From positions 930,001-994,000 of the forward strand of contig NZ_CP016779.1 in the NCBI RefSeq assembly GCF_002288305.1: DNA of 64,000 bases. The letters are read 5' to 3'. Position numbers and translations under genes: made by a program. Shown here piece by piece: positions 25,284 through 34,614 of the stretch (positions are counted from its first letter, which is position 1; each line of letters opens with the position of its first letter). This DNA comes from Candidatus Nanopelagicus abundans (GTDB lineage Bacteria; Actinomycetota; Actinomycetes; Nanopelagicales; Nanopelagicaceae). Below the pieces are notes generated by a model, which searched no databases, was not told where the DNA came from, and saw nothing but the letters and a program-made list of their open reading frames with translations.

Positions 25284-27182
25284 TTAAGCGTTCTCGTTAG
25301 CTCGCTTGTTTTTTGAGGTTTGCCTTGCCCGAGTTGAACCATCTAAGACAACTTTTCGAATTCGAACTACTGCTGGTGTTACCTCAACACATTCATCCTC
25401 GCGACAAAACTCAAGGGCGCCCTCCATATTTAATTTCTTAGCAGGGATTAATCGCTCAGATTCATCAGTACCGGATGCTCGCATATTTGTTAACTTCTTT
25501 TCTCTAACGCAGTTAACATCCATGTCTTCACTTCGTGAGTTCTCACCAATTACCATACCTTCATAAACTTCATCACCTGGTTCAACAAATATTGATCCAC
25601 GATCTTGCGTGCCATAAAGTGCGTAGCTAGTTACTGTTCCAATTCGATCAGATACTAAAGAACCAGTTGAGCGAGTTCGAAGCTCACCATGCCAGGCTTC
25701 ATAACCATCAAATACATGGTGAAGTAATCCTGTTCCTCTTGTCTCAGTTAGAAACTCAGTTCTAAAACCAATTAGCCCACGAGATGGCACGCGATAATCA
25801 AGACGTATCCAACTAGTTCCATGATTAACCATTTGTTCCATTCGGCCCTTGCGCAGCGCCATTAATTGCGTAATAACTCCTAAGTACTCCTCAGGTGCGT
25901 CAATTGATAATCGCTCCATCGGCTCATGCATTTTGCCATCAACAATTTTGGTAACAACTTGTGGCTTACCTACTGTTAACTCAAATCCTTCACGTTTCAT
26001 GATCTCAACTAAAACTGCAAGTTGTAGCTCACCTCGCCCCTGCACTTCCCAGGTATCTGGTCTTTCAGTATTTAAAACTCTAAGTGAAACATTTCCAACT
26101 AACTCGGCATCAAGGCGGCCCTTAACCTGGCGAGCAGTTAACTTATTTCCACTCTTTCCAGCTAGCGGGGATGTATTAATACCAATGGTCATAGAAATAC
26201 TTGGTTCATCAACAGTGATTAATGGCAGTGCATGTGGATTTTCTAGATCAGCAAGGGTTTCACCTAACGTAATAGTTTCAATTCCAGCAACTGCGATGAT
26301 GTCGCCAGGGTGTGCTTCAAGTGCTGGAACTCGCTCTAGTGCTTCAGTAATTAATAGCTCAGATACCTTAACTCGCTCAGTTGAGCCATCAGTTTTAATC
26401 CAAGTTACTGATTGACCTTTTTTAATAACACCTTCGCGAACTCGGCAAAGTGCAAGCCTGCCTAAAAATGGTGAGGAGTCTAAGTTTGTTACATGTGCTT
26501 GTAGTGGTGCACCTTCGTGATAAACAGGAGCTGGAATTGCCGAAAATATAGTGTCAAATAAAATATCTAAGTTTTCTTTATCAGGCATGCCACCATCTAC
26601 TGGTCGCTCAAGAGATGCTCTTCCTGCTTTAGCGGATGCGTAAACAATTGGAAACTCAATTTGATCTTCATTTGCATCTAAATCTAAAAAGAGCGCGTAC
26701 GCCTCATCTACTACCTCTGCGATACGCGAATCTGGTCGATCTACTTTATTAATAACTAAAATAACTGGAAGATTCTTTTGCAACGCTTTACGAAGTACGA
26801 AACGAGTTTGTGGCAGTGGACCCTCTGAAGCATCTACTAGCAAGATAACGCCATCAACCATTTCTAAACCGCGCTCAACTTCGCCACCAAAGTCGGCGTG
26901 CCCTGGTGTATCAATAATATTTACAATCGTATCTCCGCGTTTTACTGCAGTATTTTTTGCCAAAATAGTAATTCCTTTTTCGCGCTCAAGATCCATTGAA
27001 TCCATCATTCGGTCTTGGCCTTCATCTTGTTTTTTGTGCGCAGCAAAAGCGCCAGATTGCCAAAGCATGGCATCAACTAATGTGGTCTTGCCATGATCTA
27101 CGTGAGCAATAATTGCTACGTTTCTAAGGTTCTCCCGTTTTTTAATTGGCAGATCTTTTAAGTGTGCTTGTTTTTTAGACAT
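25284..27182 (-). CDS. typA: Ribosome-binding GTPase TypA/BipA
   Basis: The 632-residue translational GTPase begins with NVAIIAHVDHGKTTLVDAMLW (G1), DREKGITILAKN in switch I, DTPGHADFGGEV (G3) and NKVDRPD (G4). Domain II, an EF-G-like domain III, a domain V (PEEYLGVITQLMALRKG) and the TypA-specific C-terminal domain follow. Length is normal. TypA helps ribosome biogenesis and stress or cold adaptation. It overlaps ychF by 8 bp at its start, so the two GTPase genes form one unit. The C-terminus ends in a basic, disordered tail (TSKNKRANENA). Confidence 0.96.
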   Translation of the reverse strand: MSKKQAHLKDLPIKKRENLRNVAIIAHVDHGKTTLVDAMLWQSGAFAAHKKQDEGQDRMMDSMDLEREKGITILAKNTAVKRGDTIVNIIDTPGHADFGGEVERGLEMVDGVILLVDASEGPLPQTRFVLRKALQKNLPVILVINKVDRPDSRIAEVVDEAYALFLDLDANEDQIEFPIVYASAKAGRASLERPVDGGMPDKENLDILFDTIFSAIPAPVYHEGAPLQAHVTNLDSSPFLGRLALCRVREGVIKKGQSVTWIKTDGSTERVKVSELLITEALERVPALEAHPGDIIAVAGIETITLGETLADLENPHALPLITVDEPSISMTIGINTSPLAGKSGNKLTARQVKGRLDAELVGNVSLRVLNTERPDTWEVQGRGELQLAVLVEIMKREGFELTVGKPQVVTKIVDGKMHEPMERLSIDAPEEYLGVITQLMALRKGRMEQMVNHGTSWIRLDYRVPSRGLIGFRTEFLTETRGTGLLHHVFDGYEAWHGELRTRSTGSLVSDRIGTVTSYALYGTQDRGSIFVEPGDEVYEGMVIGENSRSEDMDVNCVREKKLTNMRASGTDESERLIPAKKLNMEGALEFCREDECVEVTPAVVRIRKVVLDGSTRARQTSKNKRANENA

Positions 27183-28248
27183 TAAACCTAAACTCCACTA
27201 CATCTCCATCAGCCATTACGTAATCCTTGCCTTCCATTCTTACCTTGCCATTGGCGCGGGCTTGCACCATTGATCCGGCAGTAACTAAATCATCAAAGGC
27301 CACAATTTCAGCCTTGATAAATCCTTTTTGAAAATCAGTGTGAATTACACCAGCAGCAGCCGGTGCGGTATCACCTTTATGAATCGTCCACGCCCTGGCC
27401 TCTTTAGGCCCTGCGGTGAGATATGTCTGTAATCCTAATGTATTAAATCCAACTCTTGCTAATGTGCTCAGTCCCGGCTCAGTTAATCCGATTGATTTAA
27501 GTAATTCCAGCGCATCTGCATCATCTAAATCAGCTAATTCTGCCTCAGTCTTTGCATCTAAGAATATTGCCTCAGCCGGTTTTACCAGCGCCGCTAATTC
27601 ATCTCGTAATTTATTATCTGATAACTCAGCAGCATCGACATTAAATACATACAAAAACGGCTTAGCAGTTAACAACTGCAACTCTAGAATTGAGTCAATA
27701 TCAACCTTACTTCCTCGCAGCAACTGTCCTTTATTTAATATTTCAGCAGCTTCTTTAGCGGCTGCTAAAACCGGAACCTTCTCCTTAATAGTCCTAACCT
27801 CTTTTTCAAGACGTGGGATAGCTTTTTCTAAGGTTTGCAGGTCTGCTAAGCAAAGTTCAGTATTAATTGTTTCCATATCTTTTTTCGGATTAACATCGCC
27901 ATCAACATGGACAACATCACCATCTCTAAAAACTCTAATCACCTGGCAGATCGCATCAGATTCTCTGATGTTTGCTAAAAATTTATTTCCAAGTCCTGCT
28001 CCTTCAGAGGCTCCCTTAACAATTCCGGCGATATCAACAAAGGAGACTGCTGCTGGCAAAATCTTTTCTGAACTAAAAATTTTTGCAAGAACTGCCAACC
28101 TGGTATCTGGTACTCCCACCACGCCAACATTGGGTTCAATAGTGGCAAATGGGTAGTTAGCAGCTAAGACATTGTTTTTGGTCAGGGCGTTAAACAGGGT
28201 GGATTTACCCACATTTGGCAGACCGACGATTCCGATTGAAAGGCTCAC
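27175..28248 (-). CDS. ychF: Ribosome-binding ATPase YchF
   Basis: This is a 357-residue Obg-superfamily protein. It has GLPNVGKSTLFNAL (P-loop), NYPFATIEPNVGVV (switch), FVDIAGIVKGAS (Walker B), and at the G4 position NVDA instead of NKxD, as expected for the ATP-preferring YchF group. A TGS domain forms the C-terminus (AWTIHKGDTAPAAAGVIHTDFQKGFIKAE). The start is GTG at 28248. A TAGGCT box lies 9 nt upstream on the minus strand. It is divergent from rmuC and coupled to typA by an 8 bp overlap. Confidence 0.96.
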   Translation of the reverse strand: MSLSIGIVGLPNVGKSTLFNALTKNNVLAANYPFATIEPNVGVVGVPDTRLAVLAKIFSSEKILPAAVSFVDIAGIVKGASEGAGLGNKFLANIRESDAICQVIRVFRDGDVVHVDGDVNPKKDMETINTELCLADLQTLEKAIPRLEKEVRTIKEKVPVLAAAKEAAEILNKGQLLRGSKVDIDSILELQLLTAKPFLYVFNVDAAELSDNKLRDELAALVKPAEAIFLDAKTEAELADLDDADALELLKSIGLTEPGLSTLARVGFNTLGLQTYLTAGPKEARAWTIHKGDTAPAAAGVIHTDFQKGFIKAEIVAFDDLVTAGSMVQARANGKVRMEGKDYVMADGDVVEFRFNV

Positions 28249-28299
28249 GAGGGGTAAAGCCTACGCAAGATTGTCAGCAGTTAATGCCACTATAACCCC

Positions 28300-29451
28300 A
28301 TGCCCGCCTCAATTACCGCCTTAATTATTGGTTTAGCAGCAGGTGCTGGAATTGGGTATCTAGTATCTGCCCTGCGCCATAAATCATCTGGCAATGATGG
28401 CGCGTTGTTAGAAGATTATAAAAAACAATTAGAAGCTGAGCGAAGTAAGACTGAGAGCTCAATTAAGTTAACCGCTGAGTTAAGTGCGATGAAATCAACC
28501 GTTGAAAAATTATCTATTCAATCAAATGAAGCTAATCGAGTTCGGACTGAGGCAGAGGCAAAGCTTGAGACCACAATTAATGAGATGCGACGGGCTAGTG
28601 AATCAATCTTTGATGAAACAAAGAAAATTGCTGGTGCACTCTCAAATAGTCAGGCGCGAGGAAAATTTGGTGAGGCACAACTAGAGCTGCTTTTACAGTC
28701 AGCAGGTCTGCGTGAAGGACATGAATACAGCAGGCAAAAATCAACAACAGATGCTGATTCATCAGGTATTCCAGATATAACGGTGAAGATGCCAGGGGGC
28801 AGTTCAATATTTATTGATTCAAAATTTCCATTTGATCGCTTCTTAGATGCATTTGGTACACAGGTAGAAAGTGAGCGAGATGCTTTTCTTATCCAGCACA
28901 GTAAGGACTTGTTAAAACATGTGGAGGCCTTGGCTAAGCGCGGCTATCACAAGTCAGCTGGCTCTCCTGATTTTGTTGTTTTATTTGTGCCATTTGAAAC
29001 CTTACTTGCTGAAGCACTTCGTATTGATCCAGCATTTTTAGAAAAATCATTTAAATTAAATGTGACAGTTGCAACTCCAACTTCAATGATGGCGCTACTT
29101 CGCACCATCGGATATATCTTTACCCGTAATAAATTAGCTGATAACGCTGATGAAATTCAAAAAGTAGCAAATACTTTCTTAAAAAACATCACATTACTTC
29201 ATGGCAAAATTGTGGCAGTTGGCAAAGCAATCTCAACAACAGCTAAAGCTTATGAAGATTTAATTCCAACTGCAGAAAAAACTGTATTAAGCCCAGCTCG
29301 GCGAATTCATAACTTAGGTGTCTCAGGTGATAAAGAAAAATTAGCAATTGAGTATCCAGAATCTCCGGGCGCAGTTCGTGAGCTTAGAAGTATTTCTAGT
29401 GATGATGACTTTATTGAGGTAGAGGAGATTGAAGGTGGAAAAGATGAGTAA
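28300..29451 (+). CDS. rmuC: DNA recombination protein RmuC homologue
   Basis: The 383-residue protein has an N-terminal membrane segment (ASITALIIGLAAGAGIGYLVSAL), a long coiled coil (about 40-110) and the RmuC domain with GKFGEAQLELLLQSAGLREG, IFIDSKFPFDRFLDA and FVPFETLLAEAL. The last part resembles a restriction-endonuclease-like fold. RmuC limits rearrangements at inverted repeats in E. coli. The 8 bp overlap with the next gene means translational coupling. The C-terminal tail is acidic (SSDDDFIEVEEIEGG). Confidence 0.92.
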   Translation: MPASITALIIGLAAGAGIGYLVSALRHKSSGNDGALLEDYKKQLEAERSKTESSIKLTAELSAMKSTVEKLSIQSNEANRVRTEAEAKLETTINEMRRASESIFDETKKIAGALSNSQARGKFGEAQLELLLQSAGLREGHEYSRQKSTTDADSSGIPDITVKMPGGSSIFIDSKFPFDRFLDAFGTQVESERDAFLIQHSKDLLKHVEALAKRGYHKSAGSPDFVVLFVPFETLLAEALRIDPAFLEKSFKLNVTVATPTSMMALLRTIGYIFTRNKLADNADEIQKVANTFLKNITLLHGKIVAVGKAISTTAKAYEDLIPTAEKTVLSPARRIHNLGVSGDKEKLAIEYPESPGAVRELRSISSDDDFIEVEEIEGGKDE

Positions 29452-29851
29452 TCTGCCAATTAAAGGACCGGGCTTAACTAAGCCAGGTGTTGTTATTTTG
29501 CAGTTTTTAGTTATCTTTTTATTCCAGGCAATCGAATTAGCCTTTCGTTCATCACTTGGCATTATTACTTGCCTAGCCATTTGGATCACCTTCTTTGGCG
29601 CTATTTATTTAGGCCGGCCAGGAACTGCATATGTCACAGCAGTTGCCCCACCTGTATCACTACTTATCTCATCAATTATTTTAATGCCAACTGTGGGAGG
29701 TGGCTCATTTATGCCAACTAAGTTATTAATTGACTTAGTAGCAGGTCTTGCCTCGGTATCTTTTTATTTACTAACCGGAGCAGCTATCGCATGGTTTATT
29801 TGGTATAAAAAAAGAAATCAGGCAGATTCTTCACTTACTAGCGGCTTTTAA
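29444..29851 (+). CDS. Four-helix membrane protein, DUF6542-like
   Basis: I take the ATG at 29444 ([15 protein letters not shown]...), which overlaps the rmuC stop, rather than an in-frame ATG at 29429. The 135-residue product has four hydrophobic segments and a short cytoplasmic start. Size and location between rmuC and ispH match the DUF6542 membrane proteins seen near these genes in other actinobacteria. No function is known. Its 3' end overlaps the convergent ispH gene by 21 bp. Confidence 0.75.
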   Translation: MSNLPIKGPGLTKPGVVILQFLVIFLFQAIELAFRSSLGIITCLAIWITFFGAIYLGRPGTAYVTAVAPPVSLLISSIILMPTVGGGSFMPTKLLIDLVAGLASVSFYLLTGAAIAWFIWYKKRNQADSSLTSGF

Positions 29852-30796
29852 ATCTTTCCTTAACTCAACAGGTAAGGAAAATAGTAAGTGCTCCTCAGTA
29901 GCAGTTACTACCTCAACATTTGAGAAACCTCGATCTGCAAGCCATGTTAGTAAATCTTTAACTAAAATCTCTGGCACAGAAGCTCCACTTGAAACTCCAA
30001 TTGTTAAAACACCTTCTAGCCATTCATCCTTTGCTTCTGCGGCATAATCAATTAGATATGCAGCTTTTGCACCATACTCAAGTGAGACTTCAACTAAGCG
30101 AACTGAGTTAGATGAGTTTGTTGATCCGACTACTAACACTAAATCTGATTTAGGCGCAATCTCTTTAATAGCAACTTGGCGATTTTGTGTGGCGTAGCAA
30201 ATATCATCACTTGGTGGATCAATTAAATTAGGAAATCTTTTTCTAAGCTCTGCCACTGTTGCCAAAGTTTCATCCACACTTAATGTGGTCTGTGATAACC
30301 AAGCTACTTTATTTTCATCCCTTACCTTTATATTTTTTATACTTTCAATGCCATCAACTAGTTGAATATTATTAGGCGCTTCACCGGCTGTGCCATCTAC
30401 CTCTTCATGTCCTTCATGTCCTACTAATAAAATATCGTAATCATCTGAGGCAAATCTACGTGCTTCATTATGAACCTTTGTAACTAATGGACAGGTAGCA
30501 TCAATTGTTTTTAAATTTCTAGTAGCGGCGCTTTCATGCACAGCAGGTGAAACACCATGAGCTGAGAAGACAACTAGCTTTCCCTCTGGCACCTCATCAG
30601 TTTCTTCTACAAATATCGCACCCTTTGCTTCAAGTGTTGCAACTACATGCTTGTTATGAACTATCTGCTTTCTTACATACACCGGTGCGCCATATAGCTC
30701 TAATGCTTTTTCAACTGTGATAACTGCTCGATCAACACCTGCGCAATAGCCACGAGGTGCTGCAAGTAATACCAGTTTTTCACTCACCGCGCTCAT
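29831..30796 (-). CDS. ispH: 4-hydroxy-3-methylbut-2-enyl diphosphate reductase
   Basis: The last enzyme of the MEP isoprenoid pathway, 321 residues. It shows the three Fe-S cysteines in [22 protein letters not shown] and [11 protein letters not shown], plus the substrate motifs [11 protein letters not shown] and [15 protein letters not shown]. It makes IPP and DMAPP from HMBPP. ispE (62924) lies elsewhere in the window. No SD is visible; TAGGAT 6 nt before the ATG suggests a leaderless mRNA. It is divergent from fumarase, with 42 bp between start codons. Confidence 0.97.
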   Translation of the reverse strand: MSAVSEKLVLLAAPRGYCAGVDRAVITVEKALELYGAPVYVRKQIVHNKHVVATLEAKGAIFVEETDEVPEGKLVVFSAHGVSPAVHESAATRNLKTIDATCPLVTKVHNEARRFASDDYDILLVGHEGHEEVDGTAGEAPNNIQLVDGIESIKNIKVRDENKVAWLSQTTLSVDETLATVAELRKRFPNLIDPPSDDICYATQNRQVAIKEIAPKSDLVLVVGSTNSSNSVRLVEVSLEYGAKAAYLIDYAAEAKDEWLEGVLTIGVSSGASVPEILVKDLLTWLADRGFSNVEVVTATEEHLLFSLPVELRKDLKAASK

Positions 30797-30802
30797 GTGC
30801 CC

Positions 30803-30808
30803 ATCCTA
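30803..30808 (-). promoter_or_regulatory. Putative -10 box of ispH (leaderless)
   Basis: Minus-strand TAGGAT is followed by 6 nt (GGGCAC) and the ATG at 30796. The position predicts a transcript starting at the initiator A. Confidence 0.5.
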
Positions 30809-30826
30809 ATTGATAGGTGAAGTGGT

Positions 30827-30832
30827 TAGATT
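30827..30832 (+). promoter_or_regulatory. Putative -10 box of fumarase (leaderless)
   Basis: TAGATT is followed by TATCCC and the ATG at 30839. It has the same spacing as the ispH box on the other strand 20 bp away. Confidence 0.5.
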
Positions 30833-30838
30833 TATCCC

Positions 30839-32497
30839 ATGGCCCCTGAATTTTCCTATCAAGATCTACTGCCAATCGGTGAGGATAAGACCGAATATCG
30901 CCTGCTTAATAGCGATGGGATAAGCACATTTAGCGCTGATGGAAAAGAATTTTTAAAGGTATCACCTGCTGTGATTGAAAACCTGACTGAGGTGGCATTA
31001 CATGATATTTCCCACTACCTAAGAAGTGAGCATCTTGCTCAACTAGCAAATATTTTAAAAGATCCAGAAAGCTCACCAAATGATCGCTTTGTTGCTCTTG
31101 ATCTTCTTAAAAATGCCAACATCTCAGCAGGTGGTGTGCTGCCAATGTGTCAGGACACTGGAACTGTCATTGTGATGGGTAAAAAAGGCCAACAAGTATT
31201 AACTACTGAAAAAGATGAGCTTTCAATCTCAAAAGGTGTCTATGAAGCATTTACTAAATTAAATCTTCGCTACTCCCAATTAGCACCAGTTAGTACTTGG
31301 GAGGAAAAAAATACTGGTAATAATTTGCCAGCTCAGATTGAGATCTATTCAGATACAGATCATGCTGATGAGTACAACTTTTTATTTATTGCCAAAGGTG
31401 GCGGTAGCGCTAATAAATCATTTTTGTATCAAGAAACTAAAGCGGTTCTAAATCCTAAATCATTTCTAACTTGGTTAGATGAAAAGCTGCGCTCACTTGG
31501 CACCTCAGCTTGTCCTCCCTATCACCTAGTTGTTGTAATCGGTGGCACTAGCGCTGAGTTCACGGTTAAGACAGCAAAGCTTGCTAGTACTAAATACCTA
31601 GATTCACTGCCAACAAAAGGTGATGCTAAGACCGGTCATGGTTTTAGAGATCTAGAACTAGAGAAAGAGATATTAAAGTTAACGCAAGACATTGGTATTG
31701 GCGCTCAGTTTGGTGGTAAATATTTTTGTCATGATGTGCGAGTTGTTAGATTACCTCGTCACGGCGCTTCCCTTCCGATTGCAATAGCGGTTTCATGTTC
31801 TGCTGATCGGCAGGTAAAGGCAAAAATAACTAAAGATGGTGTGTTTATTGAAAAATTAGAAACTGAACCGGCCCACTTTTTACCAGCAACTACCCATGAT
31901 GATTTAGATCAAGATGAGGTCAAGATTGATTTAAATAAGCCAATGACTCAAATTTTGGCTCAATTATCAAAGTACCCTGCAAAAACTAGAGTAAGTCTTA
32001 CTGGCACATTAGTTGTTGCCCGCGACTTAGCCCATTCAAAGATAAAAGAGTTAATTAATAGTGGAAAACCAATGCCGCAATACTTAAAAGATTATGCAGT
32101 TTATTATGCAGGTCCTGCTAAAACACCAGCTGGTTACGCCTCTGGTTCTTTTGGACCAACTACAGCTGGTCGAATGGATTCCTATGTTGAAGAGTTTCAA
32201 GCAGCAGGTGCCTCACTGATTATGTTAGCTAAAGGAAATAGATCATCAGCGGTAGCACAATCGTGTAAAAAATATGGTGGTTTTTACCTTGGTTCAATTG
32301 GTGGACCTGCAGCCCGGCTTGCGCAAGACTGCATTAAAAAAATTGAGGTTTTAGATTATGAAGAGCTAGGCATGGAGGCAGTTTTTAAGATTGAAGTAGA
32401 AAACTTTCCAGCCTTCATAATTATTGATGATAAAGGAAATGATTTTTATGCCGAAATTCGCCGGCCGCTAAGTATTGGCAAAGGACCGGTTAGTTAA
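30839..32497 (+). CDS. fum: Class I (iron-sulfur) fumarate hydratase
   Basis: The 552-residue single-chain fumarase has an alpha part (to about 330) with the Cys of LPMCQDTGT and other cluster ligands ([16 protein letters not shown]) and a beta part with CSADRQVK and [15 protein letters not shown]. It is an Fe-S-dependent enzyme interconverting fumarate and malate in the TCA cycle. The Ni-SOD at the start of the window is consistent with protection of such oxygen-sensitive clusters, but this is only inference. The start is defined by the TAGATT box and the lack of an upstream frame. Length is normal for FumA/FumB. Confidence 0.95.
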   Translation: MAPEFSYQDLLPIGEDKTEYRLLNSDGISTFSADGKEFLKVSPAVIENLTEVALHDISHYLRSEHLAQLANILKDPESSPNDRFVALDLLKNANISAGGVLPMCQDTGTVIVMGKKGQQVLTTEKDELSISKGVYEAFTKLNLRYSQLAPVSTWEEKNTGNNLPAQIEIYSDTDHADEYNFLFIAKGGGSANKSFLYQETKAVLNPKSFLTWLDEKLRSLGTSACPPYHLVVVIGGTSAEFTVKTAKLASTKYLDSLPTKGDAKTGHGFRDLELEKEILKLTQDIGIGAQFGGKYFCHDVRVVRLPRHGASLPIAIAVSCSADRQVKAKITKDGVFIEKLETEPAHFLPATTHDDLDQDEVKIDLNKPMTQILAQLSKYPAKTRVSLTGTLVVARDLAHSKIKELINSGKPMPQYLKDYAVYYAGPAKTPAGYASGSFGPTTAGRMDSYVEEFQAAGASLIMLAKGNRSSAVAQSCKKYGGFYLGSIGGPAARLAQDCIKKIEVLDYEELGMEAVFKIEVENFPAFIIIDDKGNDFYAEIRRPLSIGKGPVS

Positions 32498-32504
32498 TAA
32501 TTAA

Positions 32505-33503
32505 TTAAAGTTTATTAGGCTCGATTGTCATTTTACGACCAATACTATTCTTAAACATATCGACCGCCTTCATGTAATCATCTAATCCAAACCTGTGGCT
32601 AATCATTACATCAGGCTTTAAAACACCAGAGGCTAATAGATCACCTGCTCGATCAAAGCTTTGCAATACCGCCATTGAGCCAGCAATGGTAATTTCTTTG
32701 TTGTAAATCCAAAATGGATCAATCTCTATCTTTGTACCCAAATTTGCCACACCAAACTGCAAAAATGTTCCACCTGGCATAGTTCTGCCAATTGCATCTT
32801 GAATCGCAGCTTTATTACCAGTGCAATCAATTACTACATCCCAGCCATACTCGGTTTCAAAATCATTAGCTGATGTTGCAACACGTGTAATACCTAAAGT
32901 CTTTGCAGTTTCTAATCTTTCTTTATTTATATCCACCATAGAAACTGTTGCAGCACCATTGCGGCGTGCTAACTCCATCATCATTAATCCCATAGTTCCT
33001 GAACCGTAGATAAGGTAGTTAGAGCCAGGAATTCTTGGCAGCACGTCATAACCGCGCACAGCACATGAAAGTGGCTCGATAAGTCCTGCATCTTTAACAT
33101 CAATCTCTGGCGGCAGTAGGTATAAGTTTTTTACTGGTGCTGCTACATACTGCGCAGCTCCTCCTGGTTTAGTAACACCAATTGCATTCCAGTTAAGGCA
33201 GAGATTTCCACGGGCGCGCTTGCAGTAAAAACACTCACCACAAAATAAAGAAGGATCAGCTGCAACTAATTGGCCAACTTTATACTCAGTAACTTTCTTA
33301 CCAACTTCAATAATTTTTCCGCTAAATTCGTGGCCAGGAATAATTGGCAGACTTGGTGCGAACTCACCTTCAAGAATATGAAGATCGGTGCCACAAATTC
33401 CAGCTGCTGCGACCTCAATTATTACTTCTCTATCTTCACATTTTGGATCTGGAACAGTTTCAACTGATATCTGGCCTATGCCTGTAATGATTGCTGCTTT
33501 CAT
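32505..33503 (-). CDS. Zinc-dependent medium-chain dehydrogenase (sugar alcohol type), third of three
   Basis: This 332-residue MDR protein has the catalytic zinc Cys in GICGTDLH and His in GHEFSG. The structural zinc lobe is CGECFYCKRARGNLC, and the Rossmann motif is YGSGTMG near residue 165. It resembles sorbitol/arabinitol/threonine-type dehydrogenases; the exact substrate is unknown. It follows its paralogue by 10 bp in the same direction, so the two are co-transcribed. It is near-convergent with fumarase at 8 bp. No transporter or kinase gene is adjacent to tell the sugar. Confidence 0.85.
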   Translation of the reverse strand: MKAAIITGIGQISVETVPDPKCEDREVIIEVAAAGICGTDLHILEGEFAPSLPIIPGHEFSGKIIEVGKKVTEYKVGQLVAADPSLFCGECFYCKRARGNLCLNWNAIGVTKPGGAAQYVAAPVKNLYLLPPEIDVKDAGLIEPLSCAVRGYDVLPRIPGSNYLIYGSGTMGLMMMELARRNGAATVSMVDINKERLETAKTLGITRVATSANDFETEYGWDVVIDCTGNKAAIQDAIGRTMPGGTFLQFGVANLGTKIEIDPFWIYNKEITIAGSMAVLQSFDRAGDLLASGVLKPDVMISHRFGLDDYMKAVDMFKNSIGRKMTIEPNKL

Positions 33504-33513
33504 AATTTATCTC

Positions 33514-34533
33514 CTAAAACTTAAGAACTATCTTGTGTGCACTCTTATCACTTCTAAGTGCCTCTAGCGCTTTACCGTATTCATCTATTGAAAAGCGATG
33601 AGTTATCAAACCATCGGTCTTTAAGCGTCCAGATTCAAGAGCTGCCAAGGTGGCAGGGAAGGTATCAATTTCTGCAAAAGAGCCTTGAATTCTTATCTCA
33701 CGATGAAATACATCAAATGCGTTTATCTTAAAAGTCTCATCCGGCTCAGCAACTCCATAAACCATAAAAGTTCCACCGCTTCGAGTAAGTGGCACGCATA
33801 TCTCTGCAACCTGCATAGAACCAGTTGCCTCAACAACTATGTCATAACCACTTGGTGATGCTTTAAGTAGATCATCTTTGGTCTTTGCAACATTATTTCG
33901 ATCCATTAGGTAGGTTTTATCTGCTCCTAATTTTTTAGCTAGGTCTAATTTAAATTGTGTTGATCCAGCAACTGTTACTGATGCTGCTCCTGAGGTTGCC
34001 ATCAATTGCGCAAGTAATTGACCAGTTGGGCCTGCACCAAAAATTAATGCACTGCTTCCTGGTTTAATTCCAAGCATCTGTGCTCCATGCATCGCACATG
34101 CCGCCGGTTCAGCAAAGACTGCTACGTCAGGTGAAAGATTTCCAACTTTGAATACTAAGTCTTCAGTTGCAATCATGTACTCAGCAAAAGAGCCAGGCCA
34201 ATTTGTGCCAAGGCCTTTACGATTATGGCAAAGAATTGGTTTGCCCTCGCGGCAAAATTCACAATCACCACAACTAACTACTGGATTAACCGTTACCCGC
34301 TCACCAACTTTAAATTGGTTAACACCTGCGCCGAGAGCTGAAACTATTCCAACCATCTCATGTCCTGGGATAAGTGGAAACTCTGCTAAAAAATCACCCT
34401 CATGAATATGTAGATCAGTTCCGCAAACTCCAGCTAGTTCAATCTTTACTAACACCTCACCAGATTTTGGCTCAGGTGTTGGAATATCTTTTATAGTAAA
34501 GTTTTTTGCTGAATCATAGACAACTGCCTTCAT
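33514..34533 (-). CDS. Zinc-dependent medium-chain dehydrogenase (sugar alcohol type), second of three
   Basis: The 339-residue MDR protein has GVCGTDLHIHEGDF, GHEMVG, the structural zinc motif CGDCEFCREGKPILC and Rossmann GAGPTG. The cofactor strand reads ASVTVAGSTQFKLDLAKKLGA. NADP specificity is possible, since there is no acidic residue at the end of beta-2, but this is inference. It is 81 bp after the first paralogue and 10 bp before the third. The three genes are clearly homologous but diverged, so this is an old tandem array rather than a fresh duplication. Confidence 0.85.
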   Translation of the reverse strand: MKAVVYDSAKNFTIKDIPTPEPKSGEVLVKIELAGVCGTDLHIHEGDFLAEFPLIPGHEMVGIVSALGAGVNQFKVGERVTVNPVVSCGDCEFCREGKPILCHNRKGLGTNWPGSFAEYMIATEDLVFKVGNLSPDVAVFAEPAACAMHGAQMLGIKPGSSALIFGAGPTGQLLAQLMATSGAASVTVAGSTQFKLDLAKKLGADKTYLMDRNNVAKTKDDLLKASPSGYDIVVEATGSMQVAEICVPLTRSGGTFMVYGVAEPDETFKINAFDVFHREIRIQGSFAEIDTFPATLAALESGRLKTDGLITHRFSIDEYGKALEALRSDKSAHKIVLKF

Positions 34534-34614
34534 GAACTCCCCAAGCTTTTAAGTGTTTGAATAGATAAAAGTATTTCACTTATTGCACGGAAATAGCAAT
34601 AGAGTGTTTTTTGC

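Noticed and set aside
25849-26415. Plus-strand frame of 188 codons opposite typA
   Set aside because: Antisense to a highly conserved gene; Ser/Thr-rich composition is typical of a shadow frame.
27416-28156. Plus-strand frame of 246 codons opposite ychF
   Set aside because: Antisense to ychF, Ser-rich low-complexity product, no start signal; a frame shadow.
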